64,000 nt of DNA, from NCBI RefSeq assembly GCF_007860095.1, contig NZ_SJPT01000001.1:758212-822211 (forward strand), read 5' to 3'. The translations under genes were made by a program, and so were the position numbers. The notes below the pieces were generated by a model. That model saw nothing but the letters and a program-made list of their open reading frames with translations, was not told the DNA's origin and did no database searches. Shown in pieces: positions 18,710 to 26,909 of the stretch. Numbering within the stretch: the stretch's first letter is position 1; every line of letters starts with the position of its first letter. Source of the DNA: Novipirellula galeiformis. Lineage in GTDB: Bacteria; Planctomycetota; Planctomycetia; Pirellulales; Pirellulaceae.

Positions 18710-19957
18710 CTACAGTTTGCGGAAGACGACACACGCATTATGGCCGCCGAAGCCGAAGCTATTGCTCATTGCAACGTGGACGTCACGTTGCTTCGCAACG
18801 TTCGGGGTGTAGTCCAAATCGCAAGCGGGGTCGGGCGTGTCATAATTGATTGTCGGCGCGATCAGCGAATTTTCAATGGTTTTGCACAGGATAACCGCTT
18901 CGATTCCGCCACTGGCTCCGAGCGAATGCCCCAGCGAGCTCTTGGTGCTACTGATCGAGGTTTGGTAAGCGTGCTCGCCAAAGACCGTCTTGATCGCTTG
19001 CGTTTCCGCCTTATCCCCAAGTGGCGTGCTGGTGCCGTGGGCATTGATGTAGTCAATCGAGGCTGGCTCGATTCCGGCATCGTCGATCGCCGCTTGCATG
19101 GCAGCGGCGGCGCCCAGCCCGGCGGGATCGGGCGCGGTGATGTGTCCTGCATCGCTGGTCGTGCCGTAGCCAATGATCTCGGCGTAGATTCGAGCGCCGC
19201 GTGCACGGGCGTGTTCAAGTTCTTCGAAGACCAAGACTCCGGCGCCCTCGCCGAGCACGAAGCCATCGCGATTGGCATCAAACGGGCGACTCGCCGCCGC
19301 CGGATTGTCGTTGCGAGTCGAGAGCGCCTTCATGTTTTGGAATGCGGCCAGTCCCATTCGCGTGATTGCAGCTTCGGTACCGCCTGTGATCACCAAGTCG
19401 GTTTCGCCGAGTTGGATGCTGCGCATCGCTTCGCCCATGGCGTTGGTCGCACTGGCGCAAGCGGTTGCGACCGCAAAGTTGGGGCCTTTCAGCCCGTGAG
19501 TGATCGAGATGTTGCCACCGGCGGCGTTCAACATCATCTTGGGAACCGTGAAGGGGCTGACGCGATCAGGTCCCTTGGTGATCATTTTCTCGATCTGGAC
19601 CTCAATTTCGCCGAGGCCGCCGATGCCTGAACCGAGGATCACGCCACATTTGTGTCGATCCAAGGCAGTAAAGTCAATCGCTGCGTCGGTGATCGCTTGC
19701 GCAGCGGCGTGGACCGCGAACTGAGTGAACCGATCGAGTCGTTTCGCTTCGCGATGATCGACCACGCCCGTGACATCAAAATCAGGAATGTCACCACCAA
19801 AGTGAACTTTGTATTGGCTAGTGTCGAGCGTGGTGAGGTCGTGGATCCCCGATTCGCCCGCAGTTAACCGTTCCCAAAATTGCGGGACGTCCACTGCGAG
19901 TGGCGAGACCACACCAAGTCCAGTAATTACGATGCGACGTTCCGACCGGGCTTGCAT
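18710..19957 (-). CDS. fabF: 3-oxoacyl-[acyl-carrier-protein] synthase II
   Basis: KAS II extends fatty acyl-ACP with malonyl-ACP. Counting from the ATG at 19957, the Cys-His-His triad is complete: C167 (ATACASATN), H307 (INAHGTSTPLGD) and H344 (SSLGHSLGASG). The glycine-rich FGFGGHNACVVF end is intact and 415 residues is the family length. It follows acpP by 184 bp with a hairpin between them, in the common acpP-fabF order. Confidence 0.97.
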   Translation of the reverse strand: MQARSERRIVITGLGVVSPLAVDVPQFWERLTAGESGIHDLTTLDTSQYKVHFGGDIPDFDVTGVVDHREAKRLDRFTQFAVHAAAQAITDAAIDFTALDRHKCGVILGSGIGGLGEIEVQIEKMITKGPDRVSPFTVPKMMLNAAGGNISITHGLKGPNFAVATACASATNAMGEAMRSIQLGETDLVITGGTEAAITRMGLAAFQNMKALSTRNDNPAAASRPFDANRDGFVLGEGAGVLVFEELEHARARGARIYAEIIGYGTTSDAGHITAPDPAGLGAAAAMQAAIDDAGIEPASIDYINAHGTSTPLGDKAETQAIKTVFGEHAYQTSISSTKSSLGHSLGASGGIEAVILCKTIENSLIAPTINYDTPDPACDLDYTPNVAKQRDVHVAMSNSFGFGGHNACVVFRKL

Positions 19958-20009
19958 CAAGAAGGCCTGTGGAGGTTAAGGAGGAATAAGATGAGAAGAT
20001 AAAATAAAT

Positions 20010-20067
20010 GCCGCCTCGACATGTGAGGTGAACCAAAATGGGGTTACACCGACATCTCACGGGCGGC
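20010..20067 (-). terminator. Possible partial terminator between acpP and fabF
   Basis: On the minus strand GCCGCC (20067-20062) pairs with GGCGGC (20015-20010), with an inner GTGAG/CTCAC pair, followed by the T-rich ATTTATTTTATC. It could attenuate transcription from the strongly expressed acpP into fabF. The stem is interrupted, so confidence is limited. Confidence 0.4.
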
Positions 20068-20141
20068 AAGAGCGTCAACAATCGAATTGTTGGTTAACAT
20101 TGCTGGAACGGAACGAAGCCGGCCATCAAACACAGACAGCC

Positions 20142-20387
20142 TTAGGCGTCATCACCTTTGGCGTTCTCGATAAAGTCGACTGCCTCACCCACCTTTTGGA
20201 TTTTCTCAGCGGCTTCGTCGGGAATACTAATGTCGAACTCTTCTTCGAGTTCCATCACAAGTTCCACGGTGTCCAGTGAATCAGCACCGAGATCGTTCAC
20301 GAAGGAAGTTTCTCGAGTAATCTTGTCTTTGTCGACGCCAAGTTGTTCAGCAACGATATCGACAACGCGTTCTTCGACGCTAGCCAT
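20142..20387 (-). CDS. acpP: Acyl carrier protein
   Basis: This 81-residue acidic protein carries growing acyl chains on a phosphopantetheine arm. The attachment serine is S37 in [13 protein letters not shown]. The sequence is a textbook ACP from the start [19 protein letters not shown] good promoter lies about 185 bp upstream (20572-20601), giving an unusually long leader. Gene order is fabG-acpP-fabF. Confidence 0.98.
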   Translation of the reverse strand: MASVEERVVDIVAEQLGVDKDKITRETSFVNDLGADSLDTVELVMELEEEFDISIPDEAAEKIQKVGEAVDFIENAKGDDA

Positions 20388-20571
20388 GGGCTATCTCCGG
20401 GGGAAATGTCAGCAAGTTTGTTAGGGTAAATGGGATGAGGGGGGACCCGAGATAACTCGAGTCTACCCATCCGGTCTTTACGAAGGCTCAATTTTCATTG
20501 CCGGCTCCGTTTTATGGGCCTAGCCTTGTTCCAAGGTTTAGAGCCCGGCGGCGACCAATGCATTCGCCGAA

Positions 20572-20601
20572 AAGATAGGTCAAAAAGCTAAATCACGTCA
20601 A
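20572..20601 (-). promoter_or_regulatory. Sigma-70-type promoter candidate for acpP
   Basis: On the minus strand TTGACG (20601-20596) and TATCTT (20577-20572) are separated by 18 bases, facing acpP. Transcription would start near 20565, leaving a leader of about 180 nt. A second TTGAC word in the spacer does not fit any better. Confidence 0.6.
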
Positions 20602-20729
20602 TACACCGATAGGCTCTACAAGGTGGAAGTATTGTGATTTTCGCAAAGGCAATCAATCAGGCTAAGGATTGATCGCCGGTTTGGCCCTTCTTATGCAACG
20701 AGGGGGGGACGCGGCGGCGGTTTTGCCGC

Positions 20730-21488
20730 TTAGCCAATCATGCCGCCGTCGACGACGATGGTTTGACCCGAAATGTAGCCTGCGTCCTTGGCTGCGAGGA
20801 ATAATACCGCAGCCGCAACTTCTTCGGGTTGGCCGACTCGTTTCGCAGGAATTCGCTTCTGAACCTCCGCGAGCACAACGTCACCCAGTTCCGCTGTCAT
20901 CTCGCTGGCGATGAATCCAGGAGCGATGGCGTTGACGGTGACACCGCGGCTCACTAGCTCTTTGCTGAGAGTGCGAGTCAGTGCAATCATCCCCGCTTTG
21001 CTAGCCGAGTAGTTGGCTTGACCTGGGTTTCCGATCATTCCCGAGATACTGGCCATGTTGATAATTCGGCCATACTTCTTTTTCCGCATCAAACCAGCCG
21101 CGGCGCGACAGCATACGAAGCAGCTTGTCAGGTTCGTGGCAATCACGTCGTCCCATTCTTCGTCGGACATGCCCCGCATCAATTTGTCGCGGGTAATTCC
21201 GGCGTTATTGACCAGAATGTCGAGTCGACCGTGCTTTTTAGCGGTGTCTTCGATCGCTGCGGCGGCCGCTGCGCGATCGGTAACGTCGACCGACATTGCC
21301 TCGGCCGAGCCACCGGCAGCTTCGATCTCGCTGACCGTCGATGCCAGTTTGTCGGCGTTTCTCGCCAAACAGACAACGTGGGCCCCGTTCTGGGCCAACG
21401 CGACGGCAACGGCTTTACCAAGTCCTTGGGATGCTCCGGTGACGATCGCCACTTGGCCTTTCAGGTCCACTGCGATAGATAATTGCAT
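20730..21488 (-). CDS. fabG: 3-oxoacyl-[acyl-carrier-protein] reductase
   Basis: The SDR enzyme reduces 3-oxoacyl-ACP with NADPH. Cofactor motif TGASQGLGKAVA, the NNAG motif (ILVNNAGITRDKLMRGM) and the catalytic Ser-Tyr-Lys set (MASISGMIGNPGQANYSASKAG) are all present; 252 residues is normal. The C-terminal GQTIVVDGGMIG is typical of FabG. It lies 299 bp after fabD and 342 bp before acpP, unusually loose for a fab cluster. Confidence 0.95.
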   Translation of the reverse strand: MQLSIAVDLKGQVAIVTGASQGLGKAVAVALAQNGAHVVCLARNADKLASTVSEIEAAGGSAEAMSVDVTDRAAAAAAIEDTAKKHGRLDILVNNAGITRDKLMRGMSDEEWDDVIATNLTSCFVCCRAAAGLMRKKKYGRIINMASISGMIGNPGQANYSASKAGMIALTRTLSKELVSRGVTVNAIAPGFIASEMTAELGDVVLAEVQKRIPAKRVGQPEEVAAAVLFLAAKDAGYISGQTIVVDGGMIG

Positions 21489-21787
21489 GATGCGTTTGTC
21501 TTTCTAGATCAAAGAGTAAGTGAGCGTGGAGCGGGTGATCGTGGGCCTAGCCGAATCTGCCCGCAGTCTTGATTTTGTGGTGATTCCCAAGCCTTTGCCG
21601 GGAAGCAAGCCATCGTAACGGCATTCGCCTTGGCCGGTTGGCTCGAAATTTCGGAGGGTGCGGTTGTGTGCTTGCGGTCGATACGAGCTGAAAGGATGAG
21701 CAACCGATCCGCAAACTTGGGGCAAAAACGCCGCTAGCACCGTTGACGCAAGGTTTCAGCACCGGTGCTCAGGGCGTCTGGGAGTGC

Positions 21788-22714
21788 TCAACCGTCCCCA
21801 AAACCTTCGGTGGCGAGTTTGCGATGGATTCGCTTCAAGGTGCCCTGCAGGACTCGACCGGTGCCGGCTTCCAGGAATCCCTCGATGCCGTCGTCCATCA
21901 TCTTGCGGACCGACGCTTCCCACAGGACTGGGTTGACGACTTGTCGGCTCAGTAGATTTTTGATCTCGGCTGCGGATTGATGTGGGGCCGCATCCACGTT
22001 GCTGTAGACTGGGATTCGCGTGTCTTGGATCTCAATCGCCTCGAGCGCTTCACCAAGTTTCGCTACCGCCGACTGCATTAGCGGCGTGTGGAAGGCTCCG
22101 GCAACGCTCAGTCGGATCGTCTTCATCGCGCCCGCGTTTTTGGCGACTGGCTCGACGCGTTTCAATGCCGAAACGTGTCCGGAAATCGCAATGTTCCCGG
22201 GGCACAGCAGGTTGGCCGGTTGCAGTACCTCGTCACCTTGGCGGCACTCATCGCAAACCGCTTGCGCGGTTTCCAGGTCCAAGCCAAGGATGCTTGCCAT
22301 CCCGCTTTCAGCGGCATCGGAGGCAGCTTGCATCGCTTCGCCACGACGTTGGACGAGTCGAACCGCGTCTTCGAATTGGATGCCACCGGCGAAACAGACC
22401 GCGGTGTATTCACCGAGGCTTAGCCCCGCGGTTGCTTTGATCGAATCGGAAAGCTCGGGGCGTTCGCTAAGCAACACTTCGGCCGCCGCCATGCCCACGA
22501 CGAAAAGTGCCGGTTGGCAAAATTCGGTCGCGTTTAGCTTGTCTTCGGGGCCTTCAAAGGAAAGTGCCGCCAGATCGTAGCCAAGGATTTCCGAGGCCGC
22601 GTCATAGCGAGCACGAGCCTGTGGGTAATTTTCGCACAGCCATCGGCCCATGCCGATATTCTGAGCACCTTGGCCCGGGAATAGAATAGCAACAGAGTCA
22701 ACGTTGAGCGCCAC
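21788..22714 (-). CDS. fabD: Malonyl-CoA:ACP transacylase
   Basis: FabD loads malonyl groups onto ACP. Motifs: FPGQGAQ near the start, the nucleophile GLSLGEYTAV, and a histidine in VAGAFHTPLM. I chose the GTG at 22714 because GGAGAAGGGG lies just upstream and the product is then 308 residues, like E. coli FabD; the frame also offers a GTG at 22759. It follows rpmF by 86 bp. Confidence 0.95.
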   Translation of the reverse strand: MALNVDSVAILFPGQGAQNIGMGRWLCENYPQARARYDAASEILGYDLAALSFEGPEDKLNATEFCQPALFVVGMAAAEVLLSERPELSDSIKATAGLSLGEYTAVCFAGGIQFEDAVRLVQRRGEAMQAASDAAESGMASILGLDLETAQAVCDECRQGDEVLQPANLLCPGNIAISGHVSALKRVEPVAKNAGAMKTIRLSVAGAFHTPLMQSAVAKLGEALEAIEIQDTRIPVYSNVDAAPHQSAAEIKNLLSRQVVNPVLWEASVRKMMDDGIEGFLEAGTGRVLQGTLKRIHRKLATEGFGDG

Positions 22715-22800
22715 AGTAGCCCCTTCTCCGAGATGCAGCGACCTTGGTAACAAGGTCACGCGTCAAGTGATACTTACTCGTCGAACGAATTTATCGAGTT

Positions 22801-22983
22801 TTATTCGCTAGTCGATTCGACGACCGTGCGGCCTTGGTAATACCCACACTTTGGACAGATCACGTGCGTTGGCACGGCAGAACTGCATTGTGGGCAATAG
22901 GCAACTTGGCGCTTCTTGACGCGGTCGTGGGATCGGCGTTTGCCGGTACGGCTATTGGAATGTTTTCTTTTTGGGACAGCCAT
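22801..22983 (-). CDS. rpmF: 50S ribosomal protein L32
   Basis: At 60 residues with MAVPKRKHSNSRTGKRRSHD at the start, this is L32. The zinc-ribbon cysteines are present as C30-x2-C33 and C43-x2-C46. rpmF leading a fab operon is common, usually followed by plsX and fabH; here fabD follows directly and both of those genes are absent. A promoter candidate lies 48 bp upstream. Confidence 0.98.
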   Translation of the reverse strand: MAVPKRKHSNSRTGKRRSHDRVKKRQVAYCPQCSSAVPTHVICPKCGYYQGRTVVESTSE

Positions 22984-23030
22984 CGCTGGGGGTCCATAAG
23001 TAGCAGGTTTTAGATGGAATCGAGCGGCGT

Positions 23031-23060
23031 ATCGTAGGAACTTTCATGTAGGATCGTCAA
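23031..23060 (-). promoter_or_regulatory. Sigma-70-type promoter candidate for rpmF-fabD
   Basis: On the minus strand TTGACG (23060-23055) and TACGAT (23036-23031) are separated by 18 bases and point at rpmF, whose start is about 40 bp downstream of the expected transcription start. The -35 word is the same as for acpP. Confidence 0.55.
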
Positions 23061-23289
23061 CGCGGCACGGGGCCTTTCTTCTGAATTTGGCCTAAATGGT
23101 GCAAGATAATCCCGAATCGGGGGTTGAGAGCCTCGTTTTTGGACCGTTTGTAGCGGTTGATCGCGTTGCGGGAGCTGGACAGGCAGACAATTTGGCCGAG
23201 GAGATCCGCAAACCAGACCCTCGAAATGCATCGTTAATGCCGAGTTGCTTCCCGCTGCGGAGGGGGCGTTCGCTTGCTGGGGCCGCCCT

Positions 23290-24279
23290 CTAAGCCGGTT
23301 TGAATGCGACCATCATCCCCAAGTTCACTCGGGTTGCCGCGATAAACGTGAACTGGATTTTCCCGACTCCCGCATCGGTCAGTAGAGATTCGGCTTCCTT
23401 GAGCGTCTTCATTGCTCCGCCGGGCGTCTCGATTTCCAGCTTCAATGCCTCGGTGCTTTCCGACAAATTGGGCTTCGTCGGCCCGCGAAACAAATCAATC
23501 ACGACCAGTCGTCCGCCCGGTCGCAAGCAGGAAACCGCTTGGTTTAGCAATTGTGTTTGTTCGGGGGGAGTTAGAGCAAATAACCGCTGGGCCACCAAGA
23601 CAATGTCGAAATCGTTCGCCAGCGGTGGCTTCGCAGTCAGTTCGGTGGAGGCTGGATCGGCTTCGATTGCGGTAAATCGCTCGCTCAAACCGATCGATTC
23701 TGCCATGCTTTTGGACGCGGTGAGGGGACCGGGGAAGTCCACCGCGGTGATCGTGGCCTGGGCATCTCGATGTGCCATCGCGCAGCTCCAGACGGCGGAA
23801 CCACAACCGAGGTCAAGAATTTTCGGGCCCGCAACTTCCCCCTCGCCACCAACGTTCAGCATTTCGGCAGCTTGCATCGCCGCTGGGGTGTGTACCCACT
23901 GAGTCGCAGCGGTTTGGTCAAAGTACTCGGTGCCGCCCACGCTGGTTCGCGTTTGTTTTCCCAGCATGCGCGTGCTCAGCTTTGCCCAGCGATGGTCGCC
24001 TAGGTCTTTGTCGTATTGGCATAACAACTGGGCCGCTTGGGACAATGCGTAGTCATCATCGTACTTCTCAACGATCCCAATCGCATTCAAGGCGTCCAAC
24101 AGCAATTGCGTTGGTTTGGGGACCAGCGAAAGCGTGTTGCAAAGTTGTTCCGCGGTGTGTTGCCCGCCGCGAAGTTGGTCCAATAATCCGGTTTCGCGTG
24201 CGGCGCGAAGCAAATGCGAGACCGCGTTGATCTGCATGAGCTCGTGATATTGGTCTAGAGTCTTGTCTCTCGAAGTCAT
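23290..24279 (-). CDS. SAM-dependent methyltransferase, O-methyltransferase-like with N-terminal winged helix
   Basis: The N-terminal helical part (LLRAARETGLLDQLRGGQHTAEQL) looks like the dimerisation/winged-helix domain of small-molecule O-methyltransferases. The Rossmann SAM site follows as ILDLGCGSAVWSCAMA near residue 165, with ITAVDFPG (motif II) and LRPGGRLVVIDLF (motif III). I use the ATG at 24279 (MTSRDKTLDQY); the frame to 24351 is an unlikely extension. It is monocistronic and ends next to the region upstream of rpmF. Substrate unknown. Confidence 0.88.
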   Translation of the reverse strand: MTSRDKTLDQYHELMQINAVSHLLRAARETGLLDQLRGGQHTAEQLCNTLSLVPKPTQLLLDALNAIGIVEKYDDDYALSQAAQLLCQYDKDLGDHRWAKLSTRMLGKQTRTSVGGTEYFDQTAATQWVHTPAAMQAAEMLNVGGEGEVAGPKILDLGCGSAVWSCAMAHRDAQATITAVDFPGPLTASKSMAESIGLSERFTAIEADPASTELTAKPPLANDFDIVLVAQRLFALTPPEQTQLLNQAVSCLRPGGRLVVIDLFRGPTKPNLSESTEALKLEIETPGGAMKTLKEAESLLTDAGVGKIQFTFIAATRVNLGMMVAFKPA

Positions 24280-24473
24280 CGTTTGCGTGTCGCAGATGGG
24301 GGAGCGGATGGGAGCAGCGAAACGGTGATTCTGAAGCGAAACGCGTTCCATTCCAAGCCGAGGCAGACGAAGTTTACGGCGCGCGGGTGACTCACGCCGC
24401 TACCCGGCGACGCGAACTTGGGCTATCACCATTGCGATCAGCATCAGCTCAATCCTGATTGCGATCAGCCCAA

Positions 24474-24508
24474 TCCAGTCCAGCCCCGTCCAGTCCAGCC
24501 CCGTCCAG
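24474..24508. repeat. Tandem repeat, 15 bp x 2.3, at the stop codon
   Basis: TCCAGTCCAGCCCCG occurs twice and a third copy starts, ending one base before the stop codon (24510-24512) of the minus-strand cytochrome-domain gene. ATTGCGATCAGC also occurs twice just beyond, at about 24431 and 24458. Confidence 0.85.
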
Positions 24509-24509
24509 G

Positions 24510-26471
24510 CTAGCCCTGCCCTTTGGTCCAATTAAGCCATTGGGTGATGTACGCGGCCGGCACGGCTCGGAACGCCGTTTGGAAAGCTTGCTCAAACGGT
24601 TGGCCTTCGTTCAGGTTCCGAATCAATGCGTCAAAGCTTTTGCGGCGAGTGCGATCCATCATCGAGGTGGCGATCGCCATACCAATGCGATCGGTTTGTT
24701 CGGGTTTGAGTTTTTCATCGAGAAACTGTTTTGCATCCTTCACCGCCACCACCGCGGCGAAGATCTCAGCGTCTTCGCGGCGCTTGGCATCGCGATCGAT
24801 TTTCGTCCCCGATTTCGCGAAAACGCTCACCCCTACCCCTTCGGCAAACCAGCGTGGGACGTCGATCCCGCGAGTCGCCACCGCAAGGCTGACGATGGGC
24901 GAGATGAGTCGGGTTTGGATCTCTTCGTCGCTGTCGCGGTCGGTCGCGACGATCGCGATGTAGGCATTGATGCCATCGAACTTCCAGTGACCGTTCCAGT
25001 GGGAAGGCACGTCGCGAGCCTCGATCATCTTGGCAAATTCGCTGTAGTCATAGCGCCGAGGCATCACAAAAATTGTTGCTTTGCCATGAAAATACTCTTC
25101 CCCGTCGGGCGCGGTCACCACCGTCTTGGCCCATTTGATTTGTTCTTCGGCTTTCGATGCGACCAATTCCATCGTCGCTTTGGAAGCCGTTCCGGTCACA
25201 AAGAAGTGGTCGGTCGCGACCGAGTGCATTTCACCCCCACTGGCGTTGACGAGTTTTAAGTTGTCTTGGGCATCTTCCTCTCGTTTCGCACTAATTTCGC
25301 TGGGGGAGGCTTGGGACATCCAGGCCAATTTGCTCATCACGTCGAGCCGTTGATCCTTGCTGGCACCATCGAGCGTAGCGCCTTCGTTGATCCAAGTCGA
25401 AATCAATTGAATCGCGTCTTCGGAAAACGCAGGGCGTCCTCCGGCTGGCATGCGATCGCCGACGGTCCCACGCAATTTTTTGATCAACAAACTGTCCGCC
25501 GCGTTGCCTGGAGTGATCATTGCACCGCTGTCGCCGCCTCGCATCATGCGAGCGAATGTCTCGATTCGTAGCCCTCCACGCGTCTGCATCGCATCGATGT
25601 GGCAACCTGTGCAGCCTTCGACCAGCAGCGGAGCGATGTCGCCCGCAAAGCTGACCGTTTCTTTCCCCGTCGCCTGTTTGATTTCCGGCATCGCCGTTTT
25701 CATCGGCGCATCGACCGGGGCCACGCCAGCACCTGCGGTGAGCGGGGCGGTGGGATCGTTCCCGTCGAACTTCGCGCCGGCATTGATCCATGTCTTGAGT
25801 GTGAGTAGCTCTTGCGGCGGGACGCTTCCGTTGGGCGGCATCGCTCCCGATTCGATCACCTCGACTAAAACGCTATTGAGGACATCCCCAGCAAAGACAA
25901 CGGCACCCGCTTTAGAGCCTTTCATCAATGCTTGGTAGTTCCCCATGTTGAATCCTCCCTTGGATCCGGTGACGTGGCAATTGCCACAGCGGCCGACCAG
26001 GATCGGGGAGACGTGCTTCGTGAAGCTGATCCCTGCGGTGAAGTCCGCCGCGGCGGGGGGCTGACCGGGCTGCGGACTTTTCATCGGCTCGGTCGCGTTT
26101 TTCTCGGCAGCCATCTCGGTATCGGACGCTTCTCCGCTGGGGCGAGCCGGACGACGAAACGGAGGTACCGGGGCGCCTTCGAGTTCAAGCATCGCATGCG
26201 CGGTGGAAATTCGCTTCATGGACGGTTCGAGGGCGTCGAACAATTCCGTGGAGCCGACCTTCATGCCAATTTCGATTTGCGTCATCGCGCGTTCGATCGC
26301 CTCAGCCGAAGCGGCGAAATTGCCCGCTTTGTATTCCGCCCCCGCCGTGCGGAGGGTCTGGTTGACCGTATTGACCAGCTGTTTTTCGCGGGCATTTAGC
26401 TCCGCAGCACGCGATGTCGCTCCCAGAATCAGGGCCGAAAATAGTAAGACAGATAAGACCAGATAACGCAT
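24510..26471 (-). CDS. Secreted planctomycete protein with two c-type heme motifs and a degenerate peptidase-MA-like domain
   Basis: The ATG at 26471 opens a signal peptide (YLVLSVLLFSALILGATSRA). The frame extends to 26876 only through a polypurine repeat encoding LSPCLLVSL-type sequence, which I reject. Heme-attachment motifs are C162-GN-C165-H and C287-TG-C290-H, each followed by MPP-type and TWIN(E/A)GA sequence as in PSCyt1-like domains. The last 200 residues resemble the peptidase MA family (VPRWFAEGVG), but the expected HExxH is replaced by IVSLAVATRG, so proteolysis is unlikely. Role unknown; probably periplasmic. Confidence 0.85.
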   Translation of the reverse strand: MRYLVLSVLLFSALILGATSRAAELNAREKQLVNTVNQTLRTAGAEYKAGNFAASAEAIERAMTQIEIGMKVGSTELFDALEPSMKRISTAHAMLELEGAPVPPFRRPARPSGEASDTEMAAEKNATEPMKSPQPGQPPAAADFTAGISFTKHVSPILVGRCGNCHVTGSKGGFNMGNYQALMKGSKAGAVVFAGDVLNSVLVEVIESGAMPPNGSVPPQELLTLKTWINAGAKFDGNDPTAPLTAGAGVAPVDAPMKTAMPEIKQATGKETVSFAGDIAPLLVEGCTGCHIDAMQTRGGLRIETFARMMRGGDSGAMITPGNAADSLLIKKLRGTVGDRMPAGGRPAFSEDAIQLISTWINEGATLDGASKDQRLDVMSKLAWMSQASPSEISAKREEDAQDNLKLVNASGGEMHSVATDHFFVTGTASKATMELVASKAEEQIKWAKTVVTAPDGEEYFHGKATIFVMPRRYDYSEFAKMIEARDVPSHWNGHWKFDGINAYIAIVATDRDSDEEIQTRLISPIVSLAVATRGIDVPRWFAEGVGVSVFAKSGTKIDRDAKRREDAEIFAAVVAVKDAKQFLDEKLKPEQTDRIGMAIATSMMDRTRRKSFDALIRNLNEGQPFEQAFQTAFRAVPAAYITQWLNWTKGQG

Positions 26472-26909
26472 CTGTAAAGAACCAAGGCGAGGATACGGGA
26501 TAGCAATACGGCCAAGCAGTGAACGCAACTGCTCATTATAAAGTACCCGCCAAGCGATTTCGTCTGTGAAATGATGCCCCAAGGTGAATTCACGCTCCGT
26601 GATTCTCCCTTTAATCGGAGCGACCGTTAGGGGGACAAGGGGACAAGGGGACAAGGGGACAAGGAGAGTGGGAGACAAGGAGACAAGGAGACAAGGAGAC
26701 AAGGAGACAAGGAGAGTGGGAGAGTGGGAGAGTGTCTTGGTGTGCCCTCCTTTTGGGAGGGGTGGGCGTATTGGCGGCCGGGGAGGGGGCGATCGAGTAA
26801 TCCCGGTTCGAACGACTGCGCACGGTAGGCCCCCAAAAAATCTCGCTGAAGGCTCGGTTTTTGACCCTCCTAGCACCGGCCGGGCGGAGCAAGTGGTTGT
26901 CGCAGCGGT
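26472..26909. other. Intergenic region between aroC and the cytochrome-domain gene
   Basis: No gene supported. It is dominated by the purine-rich tandem array at 26631-26734. Open frames through the array are artefacts of its period. Confidence 0.6.
26631..26734. repeat. Polypurine tandem array (GGGGACAAGG / GGAGACAA units)
   Basis: About ten short units such as GGGGACAA and GGAGACAA follow one another on the + strand, ending in GGGAGAGT repeats. The strand is nearly all purine, so it could form triplex or slipped structures. It lies between two minus-strand genes, 176 bp downstream of the aroC stop and 160 bp upstream of the next start. Confidence 0.9.

Noticed and set aside
23010-23231. 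73-codon frame upstream of rpmF
   Set aside because: It overlaps the rpmF promoter and has no family resemblance.
26472-26876. N-terminal extension of the cytochrome-domain gene encoding LSPCLLVSL repeats
   Set aside because: It is produced by the polypurine tandem array; the signal peptide begins at 26471.
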